From: Bremia lactucae
Lineage: Eukaryota; Oomycota; Peronosporomycetes; Peronosporales; Peronosporaceae
NCBI RefSeq assembly: GCF_004359215.1
Contig: NC_090615.1
Location: forward strand, 5,865,838-5,902,059
Length of the DNA stretch: 36,222 bases
Direction of reading: 5' to 3'
Shown: positions 10,440-22,300 of the stretch, piece by piece
How positions within the stretch are numbered: the stretch's first letter is position 1
Layout of the letters: each line of letters opens with the position of its first letter
Notes under the pieces: model-generated
Databases searched by the model: none
What the model was told of the DNA's origin: nothing
The model's input: the letters and a program-made list of their open reading frames with translations, nothing else
Made by a program: the position numbers and the translations under genes

Positions 10440-10853
10440 CCTAAGCGTTAAGCCTCTCAGAGGCTCGCCAGCAAATTTATCCGCATAGAGAATTATCCTA
10501 CACAGACTCAGGTGTAAGATGTATACGAGTGCTACTAAGTACGGTGGAGCTTCTTAGCCTTTTAAGTTCAATAAAGACTTATTAACTCAAATCTCCACTA
10601 ATACATACGGAGCTAAGAAACACTCAAAAGGACGTCCATGCTCACAGAGCTGTATAGACGGCTCTGTGCGCTTATACGTCTTTAGGAGTGTGACGCTAAA
10701 AAGTAACGCTTAGTGTAAGAAGCATTTTACATACACGTACACTTTGGCACTGGTTGCTGTGTGATATTACGAATCGTTTATAAGATTCGTAAGATCACAC
10801 GAAAACCAGTGTCCAAGCGTACGTGTCTGCAGAAGGAGGTTAAACTTAGCGTT
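10440..10853. repeat. Hairpin-chain segment, probable LTR relic
   Basis: A run of inverted repeats: AGCCTCT-c-AGAGGCT (10451-10465); a stem-loop 10621-10690 with perfect CACAGAGC/GCTCTGTG arms (10643-10650, 10661-10668) and outer GACGT/ACGTC and CACTC/GAGTG; and a long stem 10733-10826 in which GTGTGATATTACGAATC faces GATTCGTAAGATCACAC with one mismatch. Outer arms with AACGCTTAGT/ACTTAGCGTT extend the last one to 10705-10853. The architecture resembles the gypsy LTR at 35546-36098, which suggests a relic of a related LTR. No TGT...ACA boundary is visible. Confidence 0.55.
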
Positions 10854-10953
10854 CACTGCGCAAGTCTTCGGAAAGCTCGTAATCTTCTAGATAAAAGGAA
10901 GCGGAACTATAATATGATTTGATATATATATTATATTGCCCTAAGTATGCCTA

Positions 10954-11277
10954 CTATAGACCATACTGTCGAAAATTGGAGCTAATAAAAGTATCCATCT
11001 GGCGGCTAACACGTGTCGTCTTCACAAACTTATAAGGTATGCCGATATCAATGTTGGGAAGATCTATCATTAGTGTAAACAAGCAACATAAACAATTAAC
11101 AACCAACGTGTTACAACGGATACAGCAAGGATAAATTCGGTACGGCTGTGGAGAGCTGGAAGCAAAGGATGCTGCCGTAGTTCCATCTGGAAAAAGCTCA
11201 AGATAGCAACCACTTTTCTCATCAGTTGCAACCAAGTTTTTACCACACGTTGCGATTTTATAGAACACGTTCGCCAT
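10954..11277 (-). CDS. Possible small unknown protein, 107 codons
   Basis: Minus-strand open frame starting MANVFYKIATCGKNLVATDE and ending SSNFRQYGL. The first about 50 residues look protein-like (for example KSGCYLELFPDGTTAASFAS); after that the composition becomes Cys/Leu-rich and less convincing. A GT...AG pair could be drawn within it, but none restores an obviously better frame. I do not recognise a family. It lies head to head with the plus-strand open frame at 11278. It may be a real exon of a gene whose other parts are not visible, or a chance frame. Confidence 0.22.
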   Translation of the reverse strand: MANVFYKIATCGKNLVATDEKSGCYLELFPDGTTAASFASSSPQPYRIYPCCIRCNTLVVNCLCCLFTLMIDLPNIDIGIPYKFVKTTRVSRQMDTFISSNFRQYGL

Positions 11278-11494
11278 GTGTGCCGTAATTCTGGCGATGT
11301 GGTGCCAATTAAAGTGTCAGATGCCGACAATCGAGTTTTGTTAGGGTGCGATCAAGGTAGAAATATTTTCGGACTGCGGACCCCTCCAATGCTTGTGGGT
11401 TATCAAAAAAAAACAATCTCGCAAATTGCAACAAAGAATTTGGAACCATGGAAGAATAAGAGGGAATTCTTGAAAAATTGGATTTACGTTGCAG
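11278..11494 (+). CDS. Possible exon of unrecognised gene, left of the assembly gap
   Basis: The plus frame reads to a strong splice donor, GCAG|GTAAGA, at 11494/11495. The second half looks coding: VGYQKKTISQIATKNLEPW and KREFLKNWIYVA. The first half (MCRNSGDVV...) is less certain, so the true exon may start later. The frame also runs through the donor into the gap, but GKSAFRVMF beyond it may be intron. I do not recognise the family. An open segment on the far side of the gap (11628-11834) could be the next exon. Confidence 0.35.
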
Positions 11495-11522
11495 GTAAGA
11501 GTGCATTTCGGGTTATGTTTGC

Positions 11523-11622
11523 NNNNNNNNNNNNNNNNNNNNNNNNNNNNNNNNNNNNNNNNNNNNNNNNNNNNNNNNNNNNNNNNNNNNNNNNNNNNNN
11601 NNNNNNNNNNNNNNNNNNNNNN
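11523..11622. other. Assembly gap, 100 N
   Basis: Exactly 100 unknown bases, a conventional placeholder for a gap of unknown length. It probably interrupts a gene or transposon. Confidence 0.99.
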
Positions 11623-11627
11623 CTTGA

Positions 11628-11834
11628 GATGAAAATCTCCCATCTCCTATTCCTCCCATTGCACGTAACTGGAAACGTTGTGCATCAGTGAAGGTCCATG
11701 TTTGGGAAAAACCTTTGGAAGCACGAGTTAGAACATTTGTCAGTGATGCAGAAAGGGAGAGAGATAAGATAAATCTTCATACTCAACTATTCATGATAAG
11801 TATTTTAATTGAAGAAGCCCTTCCGGTCTATTAA
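11628..11834 (+). CDS. Possible last exon of the gap-spanning unknown gene
   Basis: The frame is open from the gap edge to TAA at 11832-11834. It reads SPIPPIARNWKRCASVKVHV, WEKPLEARVRTFVSDAERER and DKINLHTQLFMISILIEEAL. The composition is that of a real globular or helical protein, with a charged segment followed by a hydrophobic helix. The 5' end lies in or next to the 100-N gap. I cannot name the family. It ends just before an AT-rich repeat interval, so it could equally be the 3' end of a transposon gene. Confidence 0.35.
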   Translation, partial: DENLPSPIPPIARNWKRCASVKVHVWEKPLEARVRTFVSDAERERDKINLHTQLFMISILIEEALPVY

Positions 11835-11898
11835 TTTTTTTCCATGGCCAGTATTTATAATTTTTTTTTGTTTTGGGTGGATTTAATAAAATGTTGGT

Positions 11899-12041
11899 GG
11901 GTGGAAATAGTAAGTAATTTGATTGATCAGATTCTAACTGGCTGGGTGGAAATAGCAAACTTGGGTGCAAACAGCAAGTAATTTGATTGGTCAGATTCCA
12001 CGTGGCTGGGTGGAAATAGCAACTTGACTCGGTGGAAATAG
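11899..12041. repeat. 64-bp tandem duplication with GGTGGAAATAG motif
   Basis: Two adjacent 64-bp units (11899-11962 and 11963-12026) share AAGTAATTTGATTG and two GGGTGGAAATAG-type cores each. A fifth core follows at 12031-12041. Related words (GGGTGTGGCAATACC, GGGTGTGGCTGTACC) occur at 12080-12115. It looks like the subterminal repeat of a DNA transposon or satellite-like remnant; no terminal inverted repeat could be paired within the window. Confidence 0.75.
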
Positions 12042-12192
12042 CAATTCCCTTTATTTAATCAAAAAAACAGACGGGAGGGGGTGTGGCAATACCAAAAGGG
12101 TGTGGCTGTACCAGTTCCCTAATTTTAAACTTCTTTATTATTTTGTCTTTGGAAAAGTAATGTATTTATTTCTTTTACAGGAATAATATTAT

Positions 12193-12275
12193 GAAACGGA
12201 CACCGTTTCGTCGAGACTCGGAGGCACCTCGCCTCCTGTGTAGGTAGCTTAGTACAAGCGAGAGGTGCCCCTCTA
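12193..12275. repeat. Small hairpin cluster, possible LTR relic
   Basis: Perfect GAAACGG-aca-CCGTTTC (12193-12209), perfect GGAGGC-acctc-GCCTCC (12220-12236), and an imperfect GCACCTCGC/GCGAGAGGTGC pairing out to about 12275. The style is that of the hairpin-chain LTRs elsewhere in the window. It lies about 260 bp upstream of the H2A.Z start. Confidence 0.45.
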
Positions 12276-12513
12276 AATAATGGGACGTACACACATTAAG
12301 CTAGCCCAAAATAAAAATAATTGAAACCATTGATGCATTCCATTCTTGTCTCTCATATATTTGCCTAAACCTTTTTTTCGAAACTTGTGCCGTTTAAATT
12401 AGCAGCAAAAATGTAATAATTTTAATTGAAGAGCAATTTTTAACAATGTAATTATGAGTAAATATTTATACTTACCCATTTATCTAATAATCGCCCAAGA
12501 GTAAATAAGCAGG

Positions 12514-12527
12514 GCCACTTCCGAATC
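12514..12527 (+). promoter_or_regulatory. Putative oomycete initiator of H2A.Z
   Basis: GCCACTTCCGAATC resembles the oomycete Inr (YCAYTYY) followed by a weak flanking element. It lies about 20 nt before the ATG at 12538. Match to known consensus is partial. Confidence 0.4.
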
Positions 12528-12537
12528 TCCGGTCACA

Positions 12538-13075
12538 ATGGTGTGTGCGAGTTATGTTGTCTATACACGCTTATTGGCTAACTTTAGAGTTATGTGCGTA
12601 TAGTCAGGAATTGGTGGAAAGGGTGGTAAAGGAGGCAAAGGGGGCAAAGGCGTCACGTCCAAGCGAGCACCGCAATCACGATCTCAGCGTGCTGGACTAC
12701 AGGTGAAGTCTATGCGCACTTCGTGGCAATTTCTGCATATTCACGCCTTCATTGCACTGTTATTAGTTTCCCGTAGGGCGAATTCACCGTTTTTTGAAAA
12801 AACGAGTGGCCAATAACCAGCGCGTGGGCGCCACGGCAGCCGTATATGCTGCTGCAATTATGGAATATCTGACAGCGGAGGTGTTAGAGCTTGCAGGCAA
12901 CGCGTCTAAGGATCTTAAAGTGAAGCGTATCACACCACGTCATCTGCAGCTTGCCATTCGTGGAGACGAGGAGCTGGACACGCTGATTAAGGCTACAATT
13001 GCTGGCGGCGGCGTCATCCCTCACATTCACAAGAATCTCATTAATAAGCAGAACAAGAAGCGAATGCCACTATGA
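12538..13075 (+). CDS. H2A.Z: Histone H2A variant H2A.Z (3 exons, 136 aa)
   Basis: Exons are 12538-12540 (ATG only), 12604-12702 and 12767-13075. Introns are 63 nt (GTGTGT...ATAG, with a GCTAAC branch-like site) and 64 nt (GTGAAG...TTAG). The protein starts [20 protein letters not shown], a Lys-Gly repeat tail typical of acetylated H2A.Z tails, then [20 protein letters not shown] and the histone fold. The variant is identified by the L1 region [13 protein letters not shown], the acidic-patch segment [20 protein letters not shown], and the docking domain [24 protein letters not shown], which is H2A.Z and not canonical H2A. H2A.Z replaces H2A in promoter-flanking nucleosomes through SWR1-type remodellers. 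It is read in the same direction as dynein, 256 bp upstream of it. The intron calls restore a full, uninterrupted histone, so confidence is high; the ATG-only exon is the least certain part. Confidence 0.93.
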
Positions 13076-13184
13076 AGAAGACCCTTAGTCTGTAACGCAC
13101 GTAATGCATTTGCGTCACACACTTTGCGACGCGTATATAACTAAATATGAGCTCCAAGTAGCTCCTTCTTGCAATTGCATTCAA

Positions 13185-13200
13185 TCATTCTCTCCTTCTT
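13185..13200 (+). promoter_or_regulatory. Putative initiator of dynein heavy chain gene
   Basis: TCATTCTCTCCTTCTT matches the oomycete Inr core (YCAYTYY) in a pyrimidine-rich setting, about 145 nt before the chosen ATG. A clear flanking AWTTT element is not seen. Confidence 0.35.
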
Positions 13201-13331
13201 TAAACCTGCAACTTTGCTGCAACATTAAATGAGCTTTAAGATTTGCAGTCCCCCTCAAAGATCGACAATTTTACTTGAACGCCTAATCATAAAGCCCTTT
13301 AATCCGAAGGCCAGTGTATAGTAGTGACAGC

Positions 13332-16300
13332 ATGTCTGATGGGACGGATCCGCCCGCAGACGTGCTTTCAATCACCGACTTCCAGCGCTACTTGCTGGCC
13401 ACTTGCATGCCGCTCTTCGGTGAGGGAACTGCACTAACTGTTGACGGGTTTCATAATGACCTCGCGAGTGCGGACTCGACCATCACTCTGCATGAATTCG
13501 TGTCTGATTCGGCAACGCGGGTATTGCAAGTTCATTGCTTTCCTGCCCGCGCCGATGAGTCCGCCCTCGTAAGCGGACCCACGTTCCATGTGCGCGTCAA
13601 TTTGGGAATTGAGTACACACCTGGTAAGAAGAGCGGCCATGACGTCGTGTGTTTCATCAAGCGCTTCAGTGCACCATTAGCCAAAGACCAGACACTTAAC
13701 CATCAGCTGCAGGTCATGACCCTCGGTCTTGGCACGAGTGTTGACACTAGAACGGACTCGGCGATAAGCAGCGGTGACAATACGGAAGAAGAGGACGAGA
13801 ACAGGGGCAACTTGCTTTCAGTCGTGTACAACTACGTCCATCAGTCATTTACGCCGCTTGTTAACGAGTACTCGAAAGTGCACATGCCACAGGGCGACAT
13901 GACAAACTCAAGCGAAAGCACACGAGGATTACCAGCTATTCGACGCCGAATGAAGGAGTTGGAGCTAGCATTACTTCAGTACCAACAAAACATTGAAATC
14001 CCAGAGGTGAACCTCATTTTTCACCCTGTGATTCAGCAGGCGGCAGACCTTGTTCGGACAAAAGGCGTCCTTATTGACGTCGAAGCACTTGGCCTTGAAA
14101 ATTATATAAACGACGTTACTTTTGTCAATACGATTCAAGGCAGTGTGGTCAAATGGATTAAGGAGATCCAAAAAGTCACGCGTTTAGTGAATGAGCCATT
14201 ACCTGGCACAGCTATGCAAGAGATAAATTTTTGGTGCGATCTAAATCGTGCCTTGCTGGCCGTTCAAGAAAAGCTGAAATCACCCGAGGTTGAGATTACA
14301 TTAGCAGTGCTGCAGCGAGCCAAGCGGTACCTTGCGACGGTCTCCTTTAGCACTGATCATGGATTAGGACCGGCTCTTCAGCACGTGTCTAGTGTCATGA
14401 TTCTCATGAAGGATTTCCCCATGAATTCAATCTTGTCAGCTACGGATATGAGTCAGCTGTATCAAGGTGTTACACTTGTTTTTACTCACTTGAAGAAGAT
14501 TCGTGTTGCTGACTCGTACAACTTGCCACGACTACTGCATCTTGTGGAAGTCGTGTCTAGTGATTTATCTCAGCAAGTGATTAGTCTGCTGCGCGTTTAC
14601 AGCCTTATTGAAATGCCTTTCAATCAATTTGAGCAGCAAGTTTCGTCATGCAAAGAGCTATTTACGAATTGGCACCGTCAGTTCACTACGCTTTATGACC
14701 TCACGAAAGAGCTTTTTAAACGACGAAGTGGTTCAATCAATACCGAAAAACTTCCACTTCTTTCGGAATTGCAGATGGAGCACAGTGCAATTGAAATACG
14801 TTTGCTACAGCTCTACGAATTTCGTGAGCAGCACAAAAAGCTGAGTGATGTGATTAAACGAGTACTGAGTGGCTCAAATACCATTGAATTTAATGACGCT
14901 CAGGGTGGCTCAGATGCCGCACTGTCTGAAATTAATCTGGCATTTGCCCAATTGAAGTCGCTGGATCCGCTTGATGTTTCCAGCGAAGGATTGATGGCTT
15001 GGAAGAATTTGCGCAAGGCATATGATTTGTGCATTGATCGCGTTGAAGGACGTATTATCAACAGTCTTACAAGTCGGCTTAGTGCTACATCTAATGCTGA
15101 TGAAATGTTTCGTGTTTTTTCCAAGTACAATGCACTATTCTTTCGTCCTCGTATTCGGAGCGCGGTACAGCAATTTCAGATGCAGCTGATTGAAAATGTC
15201 AAAAAGGATGTAAGTAATCTTCAAGCCAAATTTCGCGCCCGTTATGCTTATTCAGAAGCGTCTCGCACGAGCAAGTTGCGTGATATCCCGCCAATTGCTG
15301 GTGCTGTAATGTGGGCCAAGCAAATTGAGCGTAAGCTGAAAATGCTGCTCTCGCGAGTTGAAAGTGTCCTCGGTATCGGCTGGGAGCAGCACGTGGAAGG
15401 CAAAGCGCTTAAGGCGGCGGCCGAAGCCTTTGTTGCTAAACTTAATCCTCAGCTTATTTTTGATCAGTGGGTACATGAATTGGCAGCAATGCCGATTTTC
15501 GACACCAAAAACATAATTCTGAATATCGTGACGGAAAATACACCACAAGGCGAGAAGAAAACACTGGCAGTTGCGTTTAATCAGCAAATTGTAACCCTGT
15601 TCAAAGAAGTTCGAAATTTAGAGTGGTTGGGCTACCACGTAAATTTTACTCTTAAGATGATTGCTGAAGATGCAAAATCGAAATATCCTTTTGCCATGTC
15701 ATTGGACGCCAGTCTTAAGACGTACACAAGCTCGTGCAGACGTATAAAGCCAATTTTTGAGGCCTTAACCGCTGCATATGTTCGTGACGTTCGCGCTACA
15801 ATTGGTAAGACATTTACAAAGGGCAGCGAAATGCGGTGGCATGCCGACGGATTAGGTGAATACGTCATTGAACTTGCTGCTAAGGTAGAGCGTCTACACG
15901 ACAAGGTAGATGAGCTCCTTCAAAAATCAAGTGACATTGATACTCTTCTGGATGGCGTCCGTTCAAGTTCCGACTTTCAAGTTGAAAATGCACATTCTGT
16001 ATTAGTAAAGGTACAAGGTCATGTTGATGAATTGAGCTTAGCTGGATATGCAAATTTAGCGGTGTTTGTGAAGAATTTAAACACGTTGATAAGTGAGCTT
16101 TTAGGTAAGAAACTTGAGACGTTGCTGCAACGTTGGGTCATTTGCTTCGGCCCACAGTCAGACGACAAGTCATTTCAAGCTGCTCTTTCGGAGACCAGGT
16201 TAGATATAACGACCCACCAAATTTTACTTAAGAATCAAGTATTGTATTTGGAGCCTTCGATAGGCGACGCGCGTACCAATTGGCTCGCTCAGCTTCAAGC

Positions 16301-19300
16301 TCTGATAAATTCTGTATGTGATCTGCCTAAAATTCAGACATCGTCGTATGAAAATGTTTATGGAAATTCAACGGCTTTCTCTGTGACGGCTCTTTCTCGT
16401 AAAAGCGCTAGTTTTAGGCGACGTGAAGCCGTATTTAAGGAAGCTTTAACTAAAGTGCCTCACGACTTGCTCATTCAAGCTTACACTGTGTTGGATAAGA
16501 CTTTGAGTGACGTGGAAAACTACGCGTCGTCCTGGCTTCAGTACCAAGCACTGTGGGACATGGATGCTCAGACTGCCTTGCACAGTATTGGAGAGGACCT
16601 TCAAAAGTGGCAGCAAATTTTGGTGGAAATCAAAAATGAACGTAATGGGTTCGATGCGATTTACAACACGAAAAAATTTGGTCCGATTGTGATAAACTAT
16701 CAGCAAGTGCAAGCGCAAGTAAATGTCAAGTATGATGCTTGGCATAATGAGTTTCTTGCGTATTTTGGGGATCTTCTTCGCGATCAAATCAACTCGTTTT
16801 ATACAACTATTTCATCCAAGCGAACGCTCTTAGAGCAACATGCGCTTGAAGCAGCCACTGCGCAAGTAGTTGCTGCAATCACGCTAATCCAAGAGATGCG
16901 TCAGATGCGATACAAATGGGAAGAAGCTGTGGCATCCTTTGAACAGGGAGAGCGCCTACTAAAAAAGCAGCGTTACAAGTTTTCTGCCGATTGGCCTTCG
17001 CTGGCAAACGTAGAAGGAGAGTGGGAAGCTTTTATTCAGCTTTTGGAACGTAAGACTGCTGCAATGGAAAGCCAATTGCCACAGCTACAGGCCAAGATAA
17101 TGAATGAAAAGAGTATTCTAGACAACAAAATAAATAAGGCCGTGACGGAGTGGGACAGCTTTAAACCATTGCATGGCAACCAATCACCCAAAACGGCCAC
17201 AGAAGTTCTTATCGTCTATGAAATGCGCTTCAAGCTGCTGCGCGCGGAGCAAGATAAGACGAATGCGGCACTTAATGCCTTAAACATTACGTACGTGTCG
17301 GGAATAGGAAGCTCTTCAATTGACGACGATCGCAGTTCGTACAGTGATCTATCGAGAGCTTTGGAAGAATTATCCGGTCTAGACGAAGTATGGAAGAGCA
17401 TATCGAAGGTATGGGCTGATATGGATGAACTTCAAGACACTCTGTGGTCTGCGGTACACCCTCGCAAAGTACGAAAACAGCTCGATGAATTTATAGAAGT
17501 TATGCGCCGCTTTCCTGCCCGGGTGCAGCAATACGAAGCCTTTGAATATTACATATCGCTAATACAATCCCGGAAGGCCATGAATTCCTTGCTATCGGAG
17601 CTAAAATCGGATGCTGTTCGCGACCGCCACTGGAAGCAGATTTTGCGGCTTTTAAAAATCGCGTCTCCGTTGACGGAGTTGAGCCTTCGCAATTTTTGGG
17701 AGTCTAAAGTCTCAAGCAACGACAATGAGCTGAAGTCAATCATGCGTACAGCTCAGGGTGAAATGGCACTTGATGAATTTTTGCGTCAACTTTCGGACTT
17801 TTGGACTAATTATCAGCTAGATTTAGTCAACTATCAAAATCGCTGCCGGGTCGTTCGCGGTTGGGACGAAATGTTTGCGAAGCTGGATGAACATCTTAAT
17901 AGTTTAAGCAGTATGAAGCAGTCCCCATATTATCGTGTCTTTGCCGAGTTAGCAACTAGCTGGGAAGACAAACTTACGAAGATTCGAAGTATTCTTGACT
18001 TTTGGATCGATGTTCAGCGACGCTGGGTTTACCTCGAAGGCATTTTCTTCGGCTCAGCTGACATAAAGCAGCAGTTGCCGAAAGAGTTTGCGCGCTTTCA
18101 AAGCGTCGACAACGAGTTTACGTCGACGATGAAGCGCGTTGCCCACAAGCCAATGATTGTGGATGTTGCAAACATTCCAAACTTGTATCATTCACTTCAA
18201 CGTCAGCAAGACATGATGGGTAATGTTCAGCGAGCTTTGGGTGATTACTTGGAGCGCCAGCGAGCTGCTTTTCCTCGCTTTTACTTTGTAGGAGATGAAG
18301 ATTTGCTTGAAATGATTGGCAATAGCAAAGAGCCTATGCAGATACAGCGCCACCTCTCCAAAATGTTTGCTGGCATTTCGTCTTTGGAAATTGACAATGT
18401 TACAGGTGTGATTTTGGGAATGGCTTCGCGAGAAGGCGAAGTCGTCCACTTTAAGGAACCTGTAAAGTCGGCCGAAGATAATCGCATTAATATTTGGTTG
18501 GGAAAAGTTGAGGAACAGATGCGTAAAACACTTTCGCTTCTTTTAGAGGTAGCAGTTCGTTCCTATCCGAACGACGATAACGCTGATAATTATTTAAAAT
18601 GGGTGTCAGACTTCCCTGCTCAAGTCATCATCCTCGCTACCCAAGTGCAATGGTCTAATGAAATTGAAAACCGTTTAAAAGCTGGGTCTGACAATCTTTT
18701 GTTGGTTATCAAGCAGCTGGATAATTTGCTTCTAATATTAAGTGGACAAGTTCTGACTGATGTGAAGAATGATGTAAGAAAAAAGTATGAACAATTAATT
18801 ACAGAGCTTGTGCACCAGAAAAGCGTTTCAAAACGTTTAAGCCAGGCCAAGGTGAGTAGTACAGACGATTTTCGATGGTTATATCACATGCGTCATTATT
18901 TTCAAGCCAACGAGTCAGACCCTTTGAAGCAGCTAACTATTAAAAAATCTAATGCCAGCTTTTCATATGGATTTGAGTATTTTGGTGTCGGTGAAAGACT
19001 AGTACAAACTCCACTCACGGAACGTTGCTACCTCACATTGACACAGGCGCTCGATTTTGGGATGGGCGGTAATCCATTTGGCCCTGCTGGCACGGGCAAA
19101 ACAGAGTCAGTTAAGGCGTTAGGGTCCCATCTAGGTCGCTTTGTGTTGGTCTTCAATTGTGATGAGCATTTCGATTTCCAAGCGATGGGTCGAATTTTTG
19201 TCGGCCTGTGCCAAGTGGGCGCTTGGGGATGTTTTGACGAGTTTAATCGTCTTGAAGAGCGCGTGCTGTCAGCCGTGTCCCAACAAATTTTGGCGATTCA

Positions 19301-22300
19301 AAGTGGAGTTTCTTCTTTGAAGATTGGAAAAACTGCTGTCAAGTCGCAGGCACTCACGAGTGGCAGCAGCCCTTCCATTACCATTGAATTGTTGGGAAAA
19401 AACGTAAAACTAAATCCAAATGTGGGTATATTCGTGACGATGAATCCAGGCTACGCTGGCCGGTCAAATTTGCCCGATAACTTGAAGCAACTCTTTAGAA
19501 GCATTGCAATGGTTGCGCCAGACCGCGATCTAATTGCGCAAGTGATGCTATTCTCTCAAGGTATAACCACGGCAGAACAAATATCGGCCAAAGTTGTGCT
19601 TTTGTTTAACCTTTGCGAGGATCAATTATCAAAGCAGCCTCATTACGACTTCGGGTTGCGTGCTTTGAAGAGTGTGCTTGTAAGTGCTGGTCAGCTCAAG
19701 CGAAAAATCATCCAGGTACAGGGTGTAGCAAACATTAAGGAAGTAGAAGCGAAGGCACTTATTGGCTCTATTACTGACACAATATTGCCTAAGCTCGTCT
19801 CAAATGATGTTCCTGTATTTGAAACACTTCTAAAGGGTGTATTCCCGGGCACCGAAGCTCATTGTATTGAAGAAGAAGGTCTTCGTGCAAGGATTCTTGA
19901 ACTGGCTAAGAAAGAAAATTATGTACCAAATGACCAATGGGTCGAGAAGGCATTGCAGTTGTACCAGGTCATGCAGCTTCGCCACGGTGTGATGCTAGTA
20001 GGCGCGTCTGGAACAGGAAAGTCAAGCGCGTGGCGCGTGCTGTTGAGTGCAATGGAAGTTGTAGATGGCGTTAAGGGCGAAGCCCATGTGATCGATCCGA
20101 AAGCTTTATCAAAAGAGCATTTATATGGTGTCCTTGATAACACAACGCTGGAATGGTCCGATGGCGTGTTCACACATTTGCTCCGACAGATTCTCAACAG
20201 CGTGAGAGGTGAAAGTAGTAAGCGCCACTGGATCATTTTTGATGGTGACGTGGATCCAGAATGGGCTGAGAACTTAAATTCCGTGCTTGATGATAACCGC
20301 CTTTTGACGCTTCCATCAGGTGAACGTCTGGAGATACCTCCCAATGTTTGGATTATGATGGAAACTGAGACTTTGCGCTACGCCACATTAGCAACTGTAA
20401 GTCGCTGTGGTATGGTCTGGTTTTCGCACGACACAGTCAAAACGTGTCATATCGTCGAGCACTACTTGTTGAAAATGCGCGATGACGTGTCCGTCATTTC
20501 GTCATTCTCACTCCAACCAAGTGAAAGTGAGCTTGCGAAAAAGACTGCGCACGCTTATGTCGCTCTCTTGCGAGACTTAATCGGTCGCGGAGATGACATG
20601 CCCTCTCTGATCGAGATTTGCTTAGAGCAAGCAATGGGACAGGTGCACATCATGGAGGTTACTGCGCTGCGTCTTCTGATGTCTATGTTTACGTTACTAG
20701 GACGGGGCTTGTCGCGCATTAATGAATACAACGAAGGTCATTCTGACTTTCCGATGTCGATTGAGCAGACGTCACGTTTCGTGTCAAAGTGGTTTGTATT
20801 TTCCATTATGTGGGGCTTCGGAGGCTCGATGGACTCGTCAAATCGCATGATTCTTTGTGATTTTGTCGTGCAAACGCTTGAAAGTCGTTTGGTGTTTCCT
20901 GTTACGGGGTCGTCTGATTCAGACAACAGCCTGCTTGAGTTTGAAGTCAACATCGAAGACGGGGAATGGCGTCCATGGGTGCGATCGATTCCGCAGCTGG
21001 ATCTCGAGAGCTTCCAAGTATTGTCAACTGATGTTGTGGTGACAACAGTTGATACGATGCGTCACGTTGAAGTACTTCGAGGATGGCTTTCGCAGCACCG
21101 CCCGCTCATACTTTGTGGTCCGCCCGGCAGCGGCAAGACGATGACCTTAACGTCAACGATAAACTCACTTCCAGAATTTGAATTTGCAAGTCTCAATTTC
21201 TCGTCTGGTACGTCACCCGATCTAATTTTGAAAACGTTTTCTCAGTACTGTGAGTACAAGCGCACACCCAGTGGAATGATGTTAGCGCCTAATGCACCAG
21301 AAAAGTGGCTCGTCGTTTTCTGTGATGAAATTAATCTCCCGGAGGCCGATGCTTATGGAACGCAGCGCGTAATAACATTTTTGCGTGAGTTAATCGAGCA
21401 AGGTGGCTTTTGGCTCGGAGGCAAAAATACTTGGGTAAGGCTGGAACGCATACAATTTGTTGGGGCTTGTAACCCGCCGACGGACCCAGGACGTGTACCA
21501 ATATCTCTTCGTCTACTACGTCATGCGCCTGTCCTTCTGGTAGATTTTCCATCTTACCCGTCATTAAAACAGATTTACGGAACATTTAATCGTGCTTTAC
21601 TGAAGCTCACACCGTCTCTTCGGTCATATGTGCAGGCGCTTACTGATGCCATGGTGGACGTGTACGATAGCAATCAGAGAAAATTTACGGCAGAGATGCA
21701 ACCGCATTATATCTACAGTCCTCGTGAGCTGTCGAGGTGGATGCGAGCGCTGTACGAAGCTATTGAACCATTGGATTACGAAATTGACGTTGAAATGCTA
21801 GTCAAGTTGGTCTTTCACGAAGCTTTGCGACTTTTTATGGATCGCTTAGTGACGTCTGATGAGCAAAAGTGGTGCTTCCACATGGTAAAGGAGACGCTAA
21901 GAAATCATTTTCCGCAAAGTGCTACGGCTTTGGAAGTGGTTGAACACGGCGGACAACATCCAATTTTATTCAGTACGTGGCTTTCCAAGAATTACACTGA
22001 AGTCACGACGACTGATCTCCGCAAACACATTGAAGCCCGCCTTCGTGTATTTTATGAGGAAGAGCTTAATGTCCAGCTTGTGGTTTTTGATTCAGTCATT
22101 GACCATGTACTACGCATTGATCGCGTACTTCGGCAGCCACTTGGCCACCTGCTTCTTGTTGGAGAAAGTGGTGCAGGAAAAACAGTCTTGTCTCGCTTTG
22201 TAAGTTGGATGAATGGAATGTCAGTTTTTCAGATTAAGCTAACTTCGAACTATACTCTGGACAACTTTGATGATGATCTCCGTGTTGTGCTTAAACGGTG

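Noticed and set aside
13314..13331. GTG start six codons before the dynein ATG
   Set aside because: Nuclear eukaryotic genes start at ATG; the ATG at 13332 gives MSDGTDPP and a normal dynein tail.
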